Assembly: GCA_005408345.1 (NCBI GenBank)
Contig: SEMN01000141.1
Span: forward strand, 1-64,000
Source of the DNA: Macquaria australasica
Taxonomy: Eukaryota > Chordata > Actinopteri > Centrarchiformes > Percichthyidae
Direction of reading: 5' to 3'
Length of the DNA stretch: 64,000 bases
The translations under genes and the position numbers were made by a program. Positions 23,122 through 35,578 of this stretch are shown here, one piece after another. Every line of letters begins with the position of its first letter. Positions within the stretch are counted from its first letter, which is position 1. The notes beneath the pieces were generated by a model, which worked only from the letters and a program-made list of their open reading frames with translations, made no database searches and was not told the DNA's origin.

Positions 23122-23905
23122 ATCATGGTTGTGGGTTTCACATCACATCTGCAAGTCATTTCATAACAAAACTTTTACTGTTGTAGTTCATGAACATAAA
23201 GAAGATATCTGGTGTCAGATTGAATATGTTAAGTTATAGTAGCCTCTTCATATTCAACAATAATCAGTTCCAATGATGTGAAATGTATAATGTCAATACA
23301 AGATGTTTTGTCTCCATAGTCACATCACCTATTCATAAAAATAAATGCCAACATGATCATCAGTCATCAAAAGAAGCAGACGGGATGATCACCTTGACAT
23401 CAGTTGTTGCTGTTAAATATCTCACGTTACACTAAACAGAAATTATTTAAATAAGTCAGTCAGTTATCATTGATAGACCACAGAAATGTTTGCAGTTAAA
23501 AGGGCTTTAAGAAGTGTTTGGTTTGACTGTCTGAAAAGCACTTTGAGTTCAATCATTTTTAAACTTCTTCTTGAACACAGAGAAAATCATAAATTTAATA
23601 TAGTGTTAAACCTGAAAAATAAAAATCTAAGTGATCAATAATCAAATGGTGCAGTTGAATTATGGGATACAAAATGGATGTTACATTATGTGCACAAGTC
23701 AACTAAATGAAAGTTCTGCTAGAAGTAACATAAAATTTTAGCAACACTGTGGTGATTATGAGATGCTGTTGGACATCAGAGAAGTGGTTTATGCAGCATA
23801 AACATTCTACAGTATAAACATTTGGACTTTTTTTCCGGTTTGAGTATTACTTTTATAATTTTATAACAGACTTCAGAAAGCAGAAGTGAGTGGAGTTAGT
23901 GAGGA
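23122..23905. other. V4-V3 intergenic stretch
   Basis: No exon seen. Shared almost unchanged with 34,768-35,550 (V8-V7) and 48,215-48,998 (V14-V13), showing that these intervals are copies of one ancestral segment. Confidence 0.6.
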
Positions 23906-23933
23906 GGTTTTTGTCACAGTGTCAATCACTGTG

Positions 23934-24392
23934 ATACGTATTCATTAACAGAGTCGTCCCATGTTTTACAGTAATAGACTGCTGAGTCTCCCTCCTCCAC
24001 GTTGTTGATGATCAAACGATAATCTGATGTTGACTGATGATTAGATGTGAACTTTGGAGATGAAAAAGCAGAGCCATATGTTGGAGAGCTCGAGCTGTGA
24101 TAAAAATAAATTACAAACTGAGGAACTCCTCCAGGAATCTGTTTATACCAGCGAGCAGCACCGCCAGTAACTTTCCCCAGGTTACAGTCCATGGTGGCTG
24201 TCTCTCCTTTCCTCACCGTCACAACAGGCTTCTGTGTCACCACCGTCACACCACTCACACCTGGAAACAACAAGATGACATGGAGTCAAGAGAAACACAC
24301 AGACTGATGAATCCAACATGAGGTCAAAGCTGCAGTGAGTCAGTTTCCTTACATGTTAGAGCAGTGATGAGAGTGCAGAGGGTCCCCAGCAT
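23934..24392 (-). CDS. IgL V segment V4, family A exon with family B promoter
   Basis: Leader 24,353-24,392; V exon 23,934-24,260 (GVTVVTQKPVV..., CDR1 NLGKVTGGAAR, CDR2 around YFYHSSSSPTYG, CDR3 KTWDDSVNEYVS). RSS heptamer 23,927-23,933 and nonamer 23,906-23,914 are consensus. Unlike V5, the sequence just upstream of the ATG is the family B type (TATA box CTTATAAAG, CTCCTCC tract), so promoter and V exon are of mixed origin, joined around the leader. Intact. Confidence 0.93.
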
Positions 24393-24559
24393 GTTGTCAG
24401 TGTGTGGTGTAAACGTCCCTTACTGTCCAGCTGAGAGGTGAGCAGGGTTGGAGTGTGAGGAGAAGAGAGACTGAAGCTTATAAAGACACTGAGGAGAGGA
24501 GAAGAGGAGGAGGAGGAGTTTCAACACTGTTTCCATTCATAGCGTACATGCAGTTCCAC

Positions 24560-25067
24560 ATTAAGTCATTTCTTCATTTTGATAACTTCTGTAAGGGCAA
24601 CATTTCTCCTTTCCTATTACTAGATATGTTTTTAAGTAATAACTTGCTTTTTAGTTATTCTGTCTGCACTCTAGATACTTTGATAATTTCTGTCTTGGTT
24701 CATCTCTGTCGTCAGGTACATTGGTATCTTGTTTGTGTTTGATTACTGAAGGACAACTTGTTTGGCGTGTTAGGAGAACAGTCTGCCCTGTGTTCTCATC
24801 CTTGGGTGAGAACACTTAGCTAGAGACATGATGTGGGATAGAGGTTATTGTGGTACCCTTGCCTTTCTTTTGTCTACTATGTATTGTGAGGTTATAAATG
24901 GGTGACTACATCTTCCCTTCGCAGTGAGACTCTTCATATGCATCTTGGTGTACGATCTCTATCCTTTCAGCTGAAATAGGATTGACTCTGTGTGCTTTCT
25001 TGCTCCTCCTTTTATTTACTTTTATTCGTATTTACCATTTTATTTGATTGTTTCATTCTTTGCTTAA
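24560..25067. other. Upstream flank of V4
   Basis: No exon seen. A near copy lies upstream of V12 (44,800-45,327). Both end at the piggyBac-like element, so one V_A-with-B-promoter unit was duplicated as a block. Confidence 0.6.
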
Positions 25068-25829
25068 AGCTGGGGTAGGCAAACATTCCGCCTCTCTCTC
25101 TGCTACCTCGTATCACTCCGCTAAGCCCCTCCCACCAAACCCACATCTTCGACCGGCAGCAGAAGGAGTCGGTTCCCTGCGAAACCGTATCCCTTGTAGG
25201 GCTCGCTCTCCACGGCGTGAGCCTCACTGAGACCGCGGTCCTTCCCACCGCGACTTGTTTTCTCAAAGACTCCCCTCCAGCGCTTCACGACCGCAGAGCA
25301 GAGCATCACAGGCTTCAGAGGCAGCTGCAACGCCGTCCAGCAGCGGGAAGAGAGGCTAGTACACCACACACACACACCACTGTCCCCCATCAAAAGTTAT
25401 TCCCCACTGTTTGTCATCATGTCTCTTTGCCACTCATCGTTACAAGCGCCATGGCATTGAACGTAATGAGCCTGAAGCTCCGTGTGTTGTTTTGTACTAT
25501 ACACCGCTGCAGGCAAAGGAGGTTTTGGAAATTTATCACATATTGCAGGATTTTCAGCAGGATTTTCCACCATTCAATAAGGCTTTCACCACATGTACAC
25601 ACATCTGCTCTTGTAGCTTAGCCAATACAAACACACAGTCTCTCTGAAATAACCTGTGATAGGCTAAAGTCTACTGTCACGGGATAGATTTTCTATAGCC
25701 TGAAAACAGAGGCAAGAGGGGGGGCTGAAGTAGAGGTCTGCTCTCAGACCACTTGAATTACATTATGCTGCACTGGTTAATATTGCATTTTTGCCCAATG
25801 ACACCAATAGAAAACTGCCTACCCAACCT
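25068..25829. mobile_element. piggyBac-like MITE copy 1
   Basis: A 762-bp element bounded by TTAA on both sides, with inverted ends AGCTGGGGTAGGCA and TGCCTACCCAACCT. TTAA target sites are the hallmark of piggyBac-type elements. No transposase frame. Copy 2 is at 45,328-46,065. Confidence 0.75.
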
Positions 25830-26619
25830 TTAATTAATTATACAAAAAACAACGGCATGTTGGATCTTTATTTTATTTGTTCACTTCTTAAAAAGGAAAT
25901 ACACAATTTCCACCACAAATTTTATTGTTCATAAAAATGTATCCGAAAAATGGTAATATCAGATTCAATTCGGTTTATCTTTCTATGTTATTTGTTAATT
26001 AATCATATAAAATATGGGATAAATATATTGTCATTGGCTTTTACGTTTGTCTTATAAAGATCTCACAGAGTTTTTATTATGTAAATAAATAATAAATAAT
26101 AAGTGTAGAAATGTACTTCTCATCTCAATGTTTTTATTCTCATAAATATTCCTCTCAGCAGGTAAACATGTTTGTTATTAATCCAGATGGTTCTGAATAA
26201 TACTGTTAAAAACTCATAACAAATGTCTGTATCTACATGACCTGTAGGCAGATTGTTTTTATTTGCTTGTGTTTTAGCTGCACATTAATAAACTGAAACG
26301 TGATTAATGTTGTTAGATTACTGTCATATTTACATCATCTGGAAGTGTAACAATCATCACTACCTACCTCAAAAATATTTCTCACATTTTGGTTTTCAGA
26401 ACAGCTTCTGTAAACTCTCTATGTCTAAAACATGCTAAGTGGAAAGACAGAATAGCATTTAAAGCCTGTTTTCTATGTCAAACTCAGATATTATGCACAA
26501 AGCTGGTGTACTGGTGCTTATTCTAACAACATAGTGTGTTGTTACACTGAGCTTGTTTGATGGCTCTTTTGTCAGTTGACAAGTGTCAGAGTCTCAAAAA
26601 GCAGAAGTGTTAGTGAGGA
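25830..26619. other. V5-V4 intergenic stretch
   Basis: No exon seen. Homologous to 46,066-46,890 (V13-V12) and partly to 38,640-39,465 (V10-V9). In the latter the MITE and its flank are absent. Confidence 0.6.
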
Positions 26620-26647
26620 GGTTTTTGTCACAGTGTAAATCACTGTG

Positions 26648-27100
26648 ATACAGCAACAGAGCCGTCCCATGTTTTACAGTAATAGACTGCTGAGTCTCCC
26701 TCCTCCACATTGTTGATGATCAAACGATACTCTGATTCACTTTGATAATTAGATGTGTGTTTCGAAGAGGAGAATCCGGAGCCATAAGTTACAGACCACC
26801 ACCCATGATAGTAAACCAGCACAAACTGAGGAACTCCTCCAGGAATCTGTTTATACCAGCGAGCACCACTGCCAGTAACAGTCCCCAGGTTACAGTCCAT
26901 GGTGGCTGTCTCTCCTTTCCTCACCGTCACAACAGGCTTCTGTGTCACCACCGTCACACCACTCACACCTGGAAACAACAAGATGACATGGAGTCAAAAG
27001 AAACACACAGACTGATGAATCCAACATGAGGTCAAAGCTGCAGTAAGTCAGCCTCCTTACATGTTAGAGCAGTGATGAGAGTGCAGAGGGTCCCCAGCAT
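26648..27100 (-). CDS. IgL V segment V5, family A
   Basis: Leader 27,061-27,100; V exon 26,648-26,968, two codons shorter at the 3' end than other family A exons (CDR3 KTWDGSVAVS). CDR2 is the most divergent of the family (VYYHGWWSVTYG). Consensus RSS at 26,620-26,647. Family A promoter with TATTAAA and ATCTGCAT upstream, then the conserved module. Most distal V of the C3 group. Intact. Confidence 0.93.
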
Positions 27101-27348
27101 GTTGTCAGTGTGTGCTGAGAATGGCCTTGTAACTTGGAAAGTGAGCTTACTGCTGACAGATTGGAGGGTTTGGAGGATGAGGAGAGGAGGTGCTGGAGGA
27201 GCAATTTAATACAACACTGAAACTGAGAGTGACTGACAGGAGGAGGAGCTTTGGTTTAATCTGCATGGTTTGTCACATTTGTTGGTCTAGTATCTTCTAT
27301 TTTCATATCTGATTTACAAGTTTTCAACATTTTGACAACATCTATTAC

Positions 27349-27590
27349 TGGCTCTGCACACATGAACATAATTCACACATATTAGAGATAAACTGTCTCT
27401 AACTGACCAAATGACAGTAATTAAACATCAGTGTGTTTCCAGTCAGAGACAGTTCCTTTTGATTTTACATACAGCTGACACTTGACCTCTTCATTTACAT
27501 GGAGCTATAAATAAAGAGAGGAGGCCTGCAGGTGCATCCTGGGAAGGAAGAGAGGGAGGAGTAAAGAGGTGATGCTTCACTGACGGAGGA
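27349..27590 (-). promoter_or_regulatory. Conserved 5' module upstream of V5
   Basis: Full copy with TTTACATGGAGCTATAAATA and CAGGTGCATCC. It sits between the C4 3' flank and the family A promoter of V5, about 90 bp from the octamer-like ATCTGCAT. Confidence 0.55.
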
Positions 27591-28123
27591 TGAAAACTCA
27601 GTTTCATTTGCTCATTTTATCTGATTTTTCTAACGTCTTAACTACTGCAAGTAACTAAAACCAGGCAAAGTAATATTAATCTCTCTGTTGTGCTTTTATT
27701 CCAAATTAACACCTAATAACAATGTAGCTTTCTGAATTTAAATATACATATTCAAGTAAGACTTAAACAGAAATATGTCTGTTATCTATGTGTCCTGGAT
27801 TAACTGTAATTATGAGTGAGATGAACATCAGGAGAAAAATAAAATCTAGTGAAGGTTACAAAAGAAGATTTTTATTTTAAATGATATTTTTCATGAGAAC
27901 AAATAAACACAAGCACATTTTTGTTCACAGTTTGTTTTTGTGTTTTTATTGAATGAGTCTTGAAAAATGCAGCAATTGCAAAGCTGATACAACACCTCCA
28001 CCTAACTGTCAAAACATTTATTACAAGCATGCAGACACGTCTTTTCTAACATGTAAACTTTGTAATGAGCAAACAGCACAAACAGTAAAGAAGCAGATTT
28101 GAAATGGTCATTCTGCTCCTCTA

Positions 28124-28449
28124 TTATTCTCCATGGGAACAGTCTGACTTGTTGATGTTTTTCTCTGAAGGCTGGGAGCCCAAAGACACTTTACATGTGT
28201 AAACCTTATCCAGGTTCCAGTCTGACGTCTGGATGGCCAGATAGCTGCTGATTTGGAAAGTCTGGTCTGGTTGCCGAACAGCGGTGCTGGTAGAGATCCC
28301 ACTGCTCACTGGACTCCCACCAGCCAACCAGGTCACATCTGCAAAAGGCACAGACTGACTGGACAGACAGACCAGAGTGGCTTTGTTGGACTGGAGCTCA
28401 GCACTGGACGGAGGGAAGACTGTCAGGACAGGAGGAGGGAGGCTGGAGC
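28124..28449 (-). CDS. IgL constant domain exon C4
   Basis: A 326-nt C1-set domain exon like C1 but ending SDCSHGE rather than SDCPTGE. Poly(A) signal (reverse) 28,017-28,022. Spliced from J4, 0.8 kb upstream. Canonical cysteines kept. Intact. Confidence 0.95.
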
Positions 28450-29257
28450 CTGAAAATACACAAAGGACATTCATCAGATAACTAGGAGTGAAGTCATTAA
28501 TACAAAGCATCACAGTAACAGATTCCTAAATTTGTTGTGTTGATAATATAACAAATATGTTGAAGTAAAACATTTTAAATCATCACCTAAAATATGAGCA
28601 GAGTTGATTTTGTTTAATAAAACCTACAAATCACAAACTTAAAATATAATGACAAAGACACTGATGATTAAAACAATCATGAAGTCACCTTCTGTGTCTT
28701 ACAAAATGGTATTTGAATTCAAGTATAATCATTTCAGTCACTTTGAGAAATAAGGGTAGTAACTTTGCTCTAGTGGTTTCTATTTAAATAGAAAAAAAGT
28801 CAGCCAATATATAATTTAGAAAAATTCAAAAGAATAGAAAAGTAGTAAATGAACATTACAAGCACAGTAATGTAGAATTGATATCACAATGTAAAATATT
28901 CTTGACAGGTTATTTAACATAGGGTTTTGCAATATTAAAACTAGTCATAAGTTGTCAAAATAAATAAGCACAATCTTGTAAATTTTGCCCAACAGTTGAA
29001 AATACTTCAGCCATTAAAAAACTTTGCTTGAATGTTTCTAGAAATTATGTAAAATGTTGTGATCATTTGCAAATCTTTCAATTGTCTTCAGAGACAGTGT
29101 GATATCAAAGCAGATGTAAAAAAGTCAATCTATTACTCACTGAACAACATGTTACATATTTTAAACAATTAGCAACATATAAGTTGATTATTTTCTCTTA
29201 ATTTGAATCAGAAACAGAAAATCTTTCTTGTTTTATGATCAGTTAAAAAGTACTTAC

Positions 29258-29330
29258 TTGTCACAATCAGCTTGGTGCCTTGTCCGAATACCACAGTGAT
29301 TCAGTTTGTACACATGGCTGTACAAAAACC
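29258..29330 (-). CDS. IgL J segment J4 with 23-bp RSS
   Basis: J coding 29,258-29,291 (VFGQGTKLIVT). Heptamer 29,292-29,298, 23-bp spacer, nonamer 29,322-29,330. Consensus throughout. The nearest V (V6) is a fragment, so V7-V10 are the usable partners, across a transposon-filled interval. Confidence 0.92.
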
Positions 29331-29594
29331 TCCTGACTCTCACTAATGAGGGGAGTGGAACTGAAACATCCTGTTGAGACCAACTTTCACTGTCAGCATC
29401 TCATTCCCTTCATCTTATATTCCAAAACACTGCTGGACTTGTTTCAAACACCTTTTTCTCTTTCGAAGTTCGTTCGGCATCCTTCCTTGTTTTTTTCCAG
29501 GTTTTCTTGTTATCTTTGTTTTAATTTGGTCAGAATTCATAAAAGCTGTAGTGAGTCTCTCATTGAGCTTTTTGTCACGGTGTGAATCACTGTA

Positions 29595-29680
29595 ATACAG
29601 CTGCATCAGCAGAGTCGTGCCATGTAGCACAGAAATACTGAGCAGAGTCTCCTGCCTCTGCCCGCTTAATGATGAACTGG
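29595..29680 (-). pseudogene. IgL V fragment V6 (family B, 3' end only)
   Basis: Only about 29 codons remain: QFIIKRAEAGDSAQYFC then ATWHDSADAAVLQ. At 29,680 the sequence jumps to 5'-flank DNA of a family B V (compare 43,150-43,250), so leader, FR1-FR3 and promoter are deleted. The heptamer (29,588-29,594) reads TACAGTG, losing the essential first C. The nonamer is ACAAAAAGC. Non-functional. Confidence 0.85.
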
Positions 29681-29889
29681 CTCCTTTAAACACGTCTTCA
29701 CATTGTAGCAAGCATCATAAATCTCAGACTACAGATTATCTGTCAGGTCAATACAGTGTATTTAACTGATCATTGTTTTTGTCATTTTTGTGTAAGTAAG
29801 TAATATTTCTGTTGTTCCTGTTTTCTTTTGAATCAAGTTGATGTCCTTTTCATGATTTTTTTTCACTCCAGAGGTTGTATCAATTCATT

Positions 29890-32424
29890 GTCATGTAGAT
29901 GGAGATGACCCCAATGTTCATGCTACTTATTTTTTAAACATTACTACTTCATATAAGTTTAAACAGTATGTGTGCAGTCAAACACATAACCGTGGCCATA
30001 CCTTGGACCTTGTTTTTACCGTGGGTGTAAAAATATGCACTGTGGAATTACTGGATATGGCTGTATCTAAACACAAATGTATAGTTTTAAGCTGTGAATC
30101 ACCTGTTGTCAGTACTGTCACAACCCGCTCCTCGTGCACTCGCATCTTTAATGAGCAAAGCGTCTCAAAGTTCTGCGCACTGTTTGATAGTCATAGCCTG
30201 CACCTGTCTCAATATTCCCACACCAATGATCTGGCCAACCGTTTCAATTCCATTTGCTGAATGTGAAGTGTTTTTATCTTATTTTACTGATAAAGTGGAG
30301 TCAATTAGAGCCTCTATTACCCCCAATGCCTCCTACTCCGATGTCCTGCACTCGCAACAAGACAGTTGTAACTAGTTTTATCACATTACCTTGTCTGAAC
30401 TTTTAGAAACAGTATCACATATGAGAGTGTCTTCCAGCCCTCTTGATGTGATGCCAACAAAGTTTTTACTAAAAGTAATGGATTCTGTCGGGCCGTTTTT
30501 ACTTTTTGTTTTGAACAGTTCCTTGTCTAATGGTTGTGTCCCTGATCATTTTAAAACTGCTTGTGTGAACCCATTGCTAAAAAAAAACCTGGACTGGATC
30601 CCTCCCTCCCTCAAAATTATAGACCAACCAGTTACCTTTCATATCAAAAAATCATATCTAAGCAATTTCTCTCTACACTGGAAAACAACAAAGTTTTTGA
30701 AAAGTTTCAATCTGGTTTCTGGAAGTACCACAGCACTGAGACTGCCCTGCTCAAGGTTACCAACGACCTCTTAATGGCTGCTGATGATGGCATGTGCTCA
30801 GTCCTTGCACTCCTGGACCTTAGCGCAGCCTTTGACACAATCGATCACAGCATCTTGTTGGACAGACTGAGGCGCTGGGTGGGGATATCTGTGAACAACC
30901 ATGTCTCTTCATTTTTGTCTGTTAAGTACGGTGTGCCTCAGGGGTCGGTTTTGGGACAAATTTTATTTTCATTATACATGCTTCCCCTTGGGCACATCAT
31001 TCACGGACATGGTGTCTCTTTTCATTTCTATGCTGATGACATGCAGTTGTACTTTCCTGTTAGATCCACAAACCCTGGAACGTTGAGTTCACTTACCGAC
31101 TGCCTTAATGAGGTCAAAAACTGGATGTCAAATACATTTCTGCCATCTGCTGGTTCCCTTTTGGGTCCTATCAAGCCTGTTACAAGGAATCTTGGTGTCT
31201 GGTTTGATAGTAATTTAAGTTTTGAGCAGCACACCACAAAGCTTGTGCAATCATGTTTTTATCATAGAAATATTTCAAAAATATGCCACGTCTTAACTTT
31301 TAAAGATACAGAGACCATTTTACATGCTTTCATCTCATCACACCTGGATTACTGCAGCAGCCTTTTCTCCTGTCATGATCCCAAGGACTCTTGTATGGAC
31401 TGTGTTGTTGCTCTTGTGTTTCCTGTTTTATTTTGAAATCCCTGGTCTTGTGTTCTTGTGTGCCTTTTACTTCCTGTCTTTGTTATTTTTCCCGCCAATT
31501 TTCCCCAGTCACCTGTGCCTCATTACCAATCAGCTCCCTCTCTATATATACCGGTCCCTTTCCTTTGTTCCTTGTTGGTTCATTTTGGTTGTGTTTCCCT
31601 GTGATTCCTGGACTCAGTGTTTTTCTTATGATTCTTTGTGGTTCCCTGTGTGTCTGTTCCTGAGTTTGTGTGAGTTTTGTTTTTGGGTTAATAAATCAGA
31701 CTTACTTCAGTCTCCCTGCCTCCTCGCCTGTCTGCTATTGGGTCCTCTCCCTGCTGCCTGAAATGGCAAACCGTGACATCTCCTGTCTGAACCAAAAATC
31801 TATCGATCGACTCCAGCCTGTACAAAACTCAGCAGCCAGGCTTTTAACCAGAACCAAGAAACGTGACCACATCACTCCTGTTTTAGCTATCATACATTGG
31901 CTCCCTGTATGTTTTTGAATACATTTTAAGATTTTACTGATTACTTTTAAAGCTCTTCATAGCCTCTCTCCCTGCTGTATCTCTGACCTGTTGGTACCGT
32001 ACGCACCAGTACGTACTTTGAGATCCTCGGACAGAGGTCTTTTGTCTGTTCCAGAGGCCCGGCTGAAAACTAAAGGGGACAGAGCGTTTGCAGTCATGGC
32101 CCCGAGGATCTGGAACAATCTGCCTGAGGAAATCAGGTCGGCTGAGTCAGTGATCATCTTTAAATCCCTTCTTAAAAAATACTTTTATTGAAGAGCCATC
32201 CCTGTTTTTATGTGTTTTAAATTTTCTGAACTGTCTTATTTTACTGATTTTATGTGACTTCAATTTTTCTTAGGACTGTCTTATTTCCTTTAAATGTTTT
32301 TCTCCTGTAGTGGTATCTGCTTTCTTGATTTTATGACTTGAATGTTTTATTTTGCTGTCCTTGTAAAGCACTTTAATGTGGGAAAAAATGCTCTATAATT
32401 TATTATTATTATTATTGTTATTAA
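29890..32424 (+). mobile_element. 5'-truncated L2/CR1-like LINE with degraded reverse transcriptase
   Basis: It starts inside the endonuclease region (frame with HNRGHTLDLVF near 29,985). The reverse transcriptase follows in broken frames (30,390-31,370): HSTETALLKVTNDLL, LLDLSAAFDTIDHSILL, YGVPQGSVLG, FYADDMQLYF. Only a short spacer separates WVGIS and YGVPQG, indicating an internal deletion. The C-terminal part resumes at 31,779 after a nested insertion (AARLLTRTKKRDHITPVL; IRSAESVIIFKSLLKKYFY). The 3' end has TGTAAAGCACTTTAATG and an ATT-repeat tail, typical of this clade. Dead element. It sits between V6 and V7 and marks the join between two originally separate V-J intervals. Confidence 0.85.
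31371..31778 (+). mobile_element. Non-autonomous DNA transposon nested in the LINE
   Basis: Inserted in the LINE frame between SSLFSC and LNQKSIDRLQ. TCTCC (or TCTCCTGT if extended to 8 bp, as in hAT elements) is duplicated at 31,366 and 31,779. Ends TGTCATG and CGTGACA are loosely inverted. An internal block of about 110 bp (CCGCCAATTTTCCCCAGTCA) matches, in reverse, the element at 32,854-33,355. Confidence 0.7.
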
Positions 32425-32853
32425 CTCGGCTAAACTTGCATGGTTTGTTATTGACTGCAGAGATGGTGTAAGAGTACTTTTATGTTTAACTTGCTGCAGC
32501 CAAAAGTCATCTTCAAACTTCATCAAACCAACTGATATAATGTTAAAGAAGTGATTACACAGAAAGATGGCTCATGCTACAGTGGACTCCTCAGGCTGTG
32601 TATTTTGCCCGGCTGCTCTGTGTAAATCAGCCCAAAATAATATTAATGTCAAAATATAACTTTTTTCTTTGTTTTTGTTTTTTTTTTGTTATGGCCTGAT
32701 TAATTCCTAAAATGTAGGAAAGCATAAGTGGTAACCCTCCACTTTGCCACAAATTGGGCTCAAACATTGATGTCGCCCATAAATTACAAAAATGACCATA
32801 AAGCCTTTTTTTCATACCAAATAAATACATATTATGTTTTATTTGTTATATGG

Positions 32854-33355
32854 CTGTGACAGCCCAAACACTGAGTAAGACCCAAGCGCAGGAACCACAC
32901 AGGAAAGAATAGAATACAAAGGGAGGCCTTTACTTGTAGATCCTAAGTCATACACAGGTAGAACAGTAAACAAGGCAGAGGTGCAGACAGGGGGTAGGCA
33001 AAGGAGAGTCCAAAAAACAGTCACAGGGTTCAAAACACTAGAGGCAGGCAACCAAATCCAAAGGGCAAAGGCGAAAACCGAGGGTAACAAGCAGAGGTTC
33101 AAAACACACAGGAGATCACAAAAAGGCATTAATACGCTGGAGAGCTTGACACTAGGGAACAAAACAATCTGGCAATGGACAAAGGGAAGAGGACTGGTAT
33201 ATATACACAGGGAGCTGATAGGTAATGAGACACAGGTGACTGGGGAAAATTGGCGGGAAAAAGAACAAAGACAGGAAGTAAATCAGACAATGAAAACCAC
33301 ACACGACTGTCAAAATAAAACAGGAAGTGCTTAAGAGTCTGATGGATTTGTGACA
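32854..33355 (-). mobile_element. Related non-autonomous DNA transposon
   Basis: About 502 bp interrupting Ig spacer DNA. The paralogous empty site (about 21,110) reads TTATATGGGCTGTACATG. ATGG flanks both ends, and the termini contain TGTGACA. It shares an internal block with the element nested in the LINE, in the opposite orientation. No transposase frame. Confidence 0.7.
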
Positions 33356-33770
33356 ATGGGCTGTACATGAATAGCTTTATATTATTTTGTTTGCCAAAAA
33401 TCATTCATAGGCAAAGAAATGTGCAGTATGTTCTGCCACATGATGACATTTGTTATGTTTGAGGTCAGTTAAACTCCAGAGAGGTCAAACTCCCTGTTAG
33501 ACCTCTTATGAACAAACTATTCCAATAACAATAACATAAACTTATGTAGACATTAAATATAAACGTGAACTATTTCTTCATGTTCAGTGATGAGAGATTA
33601 GAAAGTAAACTTTTATATGAAATTAATCTTTAAAGAATAGATTGAGGGAACTGGTTTGTAGTCATTTTAAAGTCTCACGTAAAGTAGTTTTAGAGAGCAT
33701 TACTGTGTGAGAGACTCAAAAAGCAGAAGTAGTTAGTGAGGAGGTTTTTGTCACAGTGTGAATCACTGTG

Positions 33771-34225
33771 ATACATACACCATAGTAGAGTTGTCCCATG
33801 TATTACAGTGATAGACTGCAGAGTCTCCTGCCTCTGCTCGCTTAATGATGAACTGGTAATCTATGTTTGATGAGGATTTAGAGTTGAATCGTTCTGAGGA
33901 GAATCCTGATCCAAAGCTGGGTGAACTTTGTGAATGGTGAAATCTCAGAACATACTGAGGAGCTTCACCAGGAACCTGTTTATACCATCTGATATAATAT
34001 CTATCATCTCTCTCAATGTTGCATTTGAGAACAACCTCTTGTCCTGTAGAAACTGTGTGGACAGCAGGCGTCTGGGTCAGCACGATCACTGCATCAACAT
34101 CTGTCAACACACAGAGAAAGATACATGAGTGAAAGGTTTCTGAGTGAAAATATGGGCGATAAAAGGAACCAGAAGAATATCTTACATGTTAGAGCAGTGA
34201 TGAGAGTGCAGAGGGTCCCCAGCAT
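33771..34225 (-). CDS. IgL V segment V7, family B
   Basis: Leader 34,186-34,225; V exon 33,771-34,100. CDR1 DDRYYIR, CDR2 around RFHHSQSSPSFG, CDR3 NTWDNSTMVYVS. The residue before the second cysteine is His (DSAVYHC) instead of Tyr or Phe. Consensus RSS 33,743-33,770. The family B TATA box is present, but the upstream flank is cut short by the join to transposon DNA at about 34,342. Open and probably functional. Confidence 0.9.
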
Positions 34226-34342
34226 GTTGTCAGTGTGTGGTGTAAACGTCCCTTACTGTCCAGCTGAGAGGTGAGCAGGGTTGGAGCGTGAGGAGAAGAG
34301 AGACTGAAGCTTATAAAGACACTGAGGAGGAGGAGGAGTTTC

Positions 34343-34767
34343 CTTCTTGTGAGAGACCTTGTGAAATTACTAGAGAAAGGTCTGTGGTGGGAGGTTAGAG
34401 GACTAGGTAAGTTGGGGGTACCCTTTACACTGAACACGTAGTATATTTCTTTTAGAGACACTAGGCTAGTGGTTGGTGCCACCTTTGTGCTGTTATTTGG
34501 TGAATTAACTTTTTCTTTAGTCAAGCCAGCTAGGCCTTTTGTTTGTTGTTCTTTTTCAAAGTTAGGATATAGCCAGGCCTGGTTTTGTTACATTGATTTC
34601 AGTTTATTTGGTGCAACCATTGTGTCCCGTCCTCCCTCACATGTTAAGCATTTGTTATGAGAAAACCTGGCATTAAACTAGCTTTCCTGTTTCACCTCTA
34701 CTCTGACTCTGACACTCTTGTCGTGTTGTCGTCTCCGTCCACCCCTAGTTTCCAAAGGGGACGTAAC
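34343..34767 (-). mobile_element. TGTTACG-ended transposon copy 2, left end deleted
   Basis: Keeps the GGGGACGTAAC end followed by ATCAT. The other end is missing: promoter sequence GGAGGAGTTT of V7 joins directly to element interior CCTTCTTGTGAGAG. Otherwise very close to the copy at 22,657. Confidence 0.7.
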
Positions 34768-35578
34768 ATCATGGTTGTGGGTTTCACATCACATGTGCAA
34801 GTCATTTCATAACAAAACTTTTACTGTTGTAGTTCATGAACATATAGAAGATATCTGGTGTCAGATTGAATATGTTAAGTTATAGTAGCCTCTTCATGTT
34901 TAACAATAATCAGTTCCAATGATGTGAAATGTATAATGTCAATACAAGATGTTTTGTCTCCATAGTCACATCACTTATTCATAAAAATAAATGCCAACAT
35001 GATCATCAGTCATCAGAAGAAGCAGACGGGATGATCACCTTGACATCAGTTGTTGCTGTTAAATATCTCACGTTACACTAAACAGAAATTATTTAAATAA
35101 GTCAGTCAGTTATCATTGATAGACCACAGAAATGTTTGCAGTTAAAAGGGCTTTAAGAAGTGTTTGGTTTGACTGTCTGAAAAGCACTTTGAGTTCAATC
35201 ATTTTTAAACTTCTTCTTGAACACAGAGAAAATCATAAATTTAATATAGTGTTAAACCTGAAAGATAAAAATCTAAGTGATCAATAATCAAATGGTGCAG
35301 TTGAATTATGGGATACAAAATGGATGTTACATTATGTGCACAAGTCAACTAAATGAAAGTTCTGCTAGAAGTAACATAAAATTTTAGCAACACTGTGGTG
35401 ATTATGAGATGCTGTTGTACATCAGAGAAGTGGTTTATGCAGCATAAACATTCTACAGTATAAACATTTGGACTTTTTTCCGGTTTGAGTATTACTTTTA
35501 TAATTTTATAACAGACTTCAGAAAGCAGAAGTGAGTGGAGTTAGTGAGGAGGTTTTTGTCACAGTGTCAATCACTGTG

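Noticed and set aside
24455..24742. Frame starting MRRRETEAYKDTEERRRGG upstream of V4, with relatives at V11, V12 and V15
   Set aside because: Antisense reading of the family B promoter and its CTCCTCC tract. The shared start reflects the shared promoter.
25012..25621. Several overlapping frames on both strands inside the TTAA-flanked element
   Set aside because: They differ between the two copies through frameshifts and show no transposase motif. The element is non-autonomous.
31324..31761. 145-residue hydrophobic frame inside the LINE interval
   Set aside because: It lies mostly within the nested transposon; the hydrophobicity comes from T-rich DNA.
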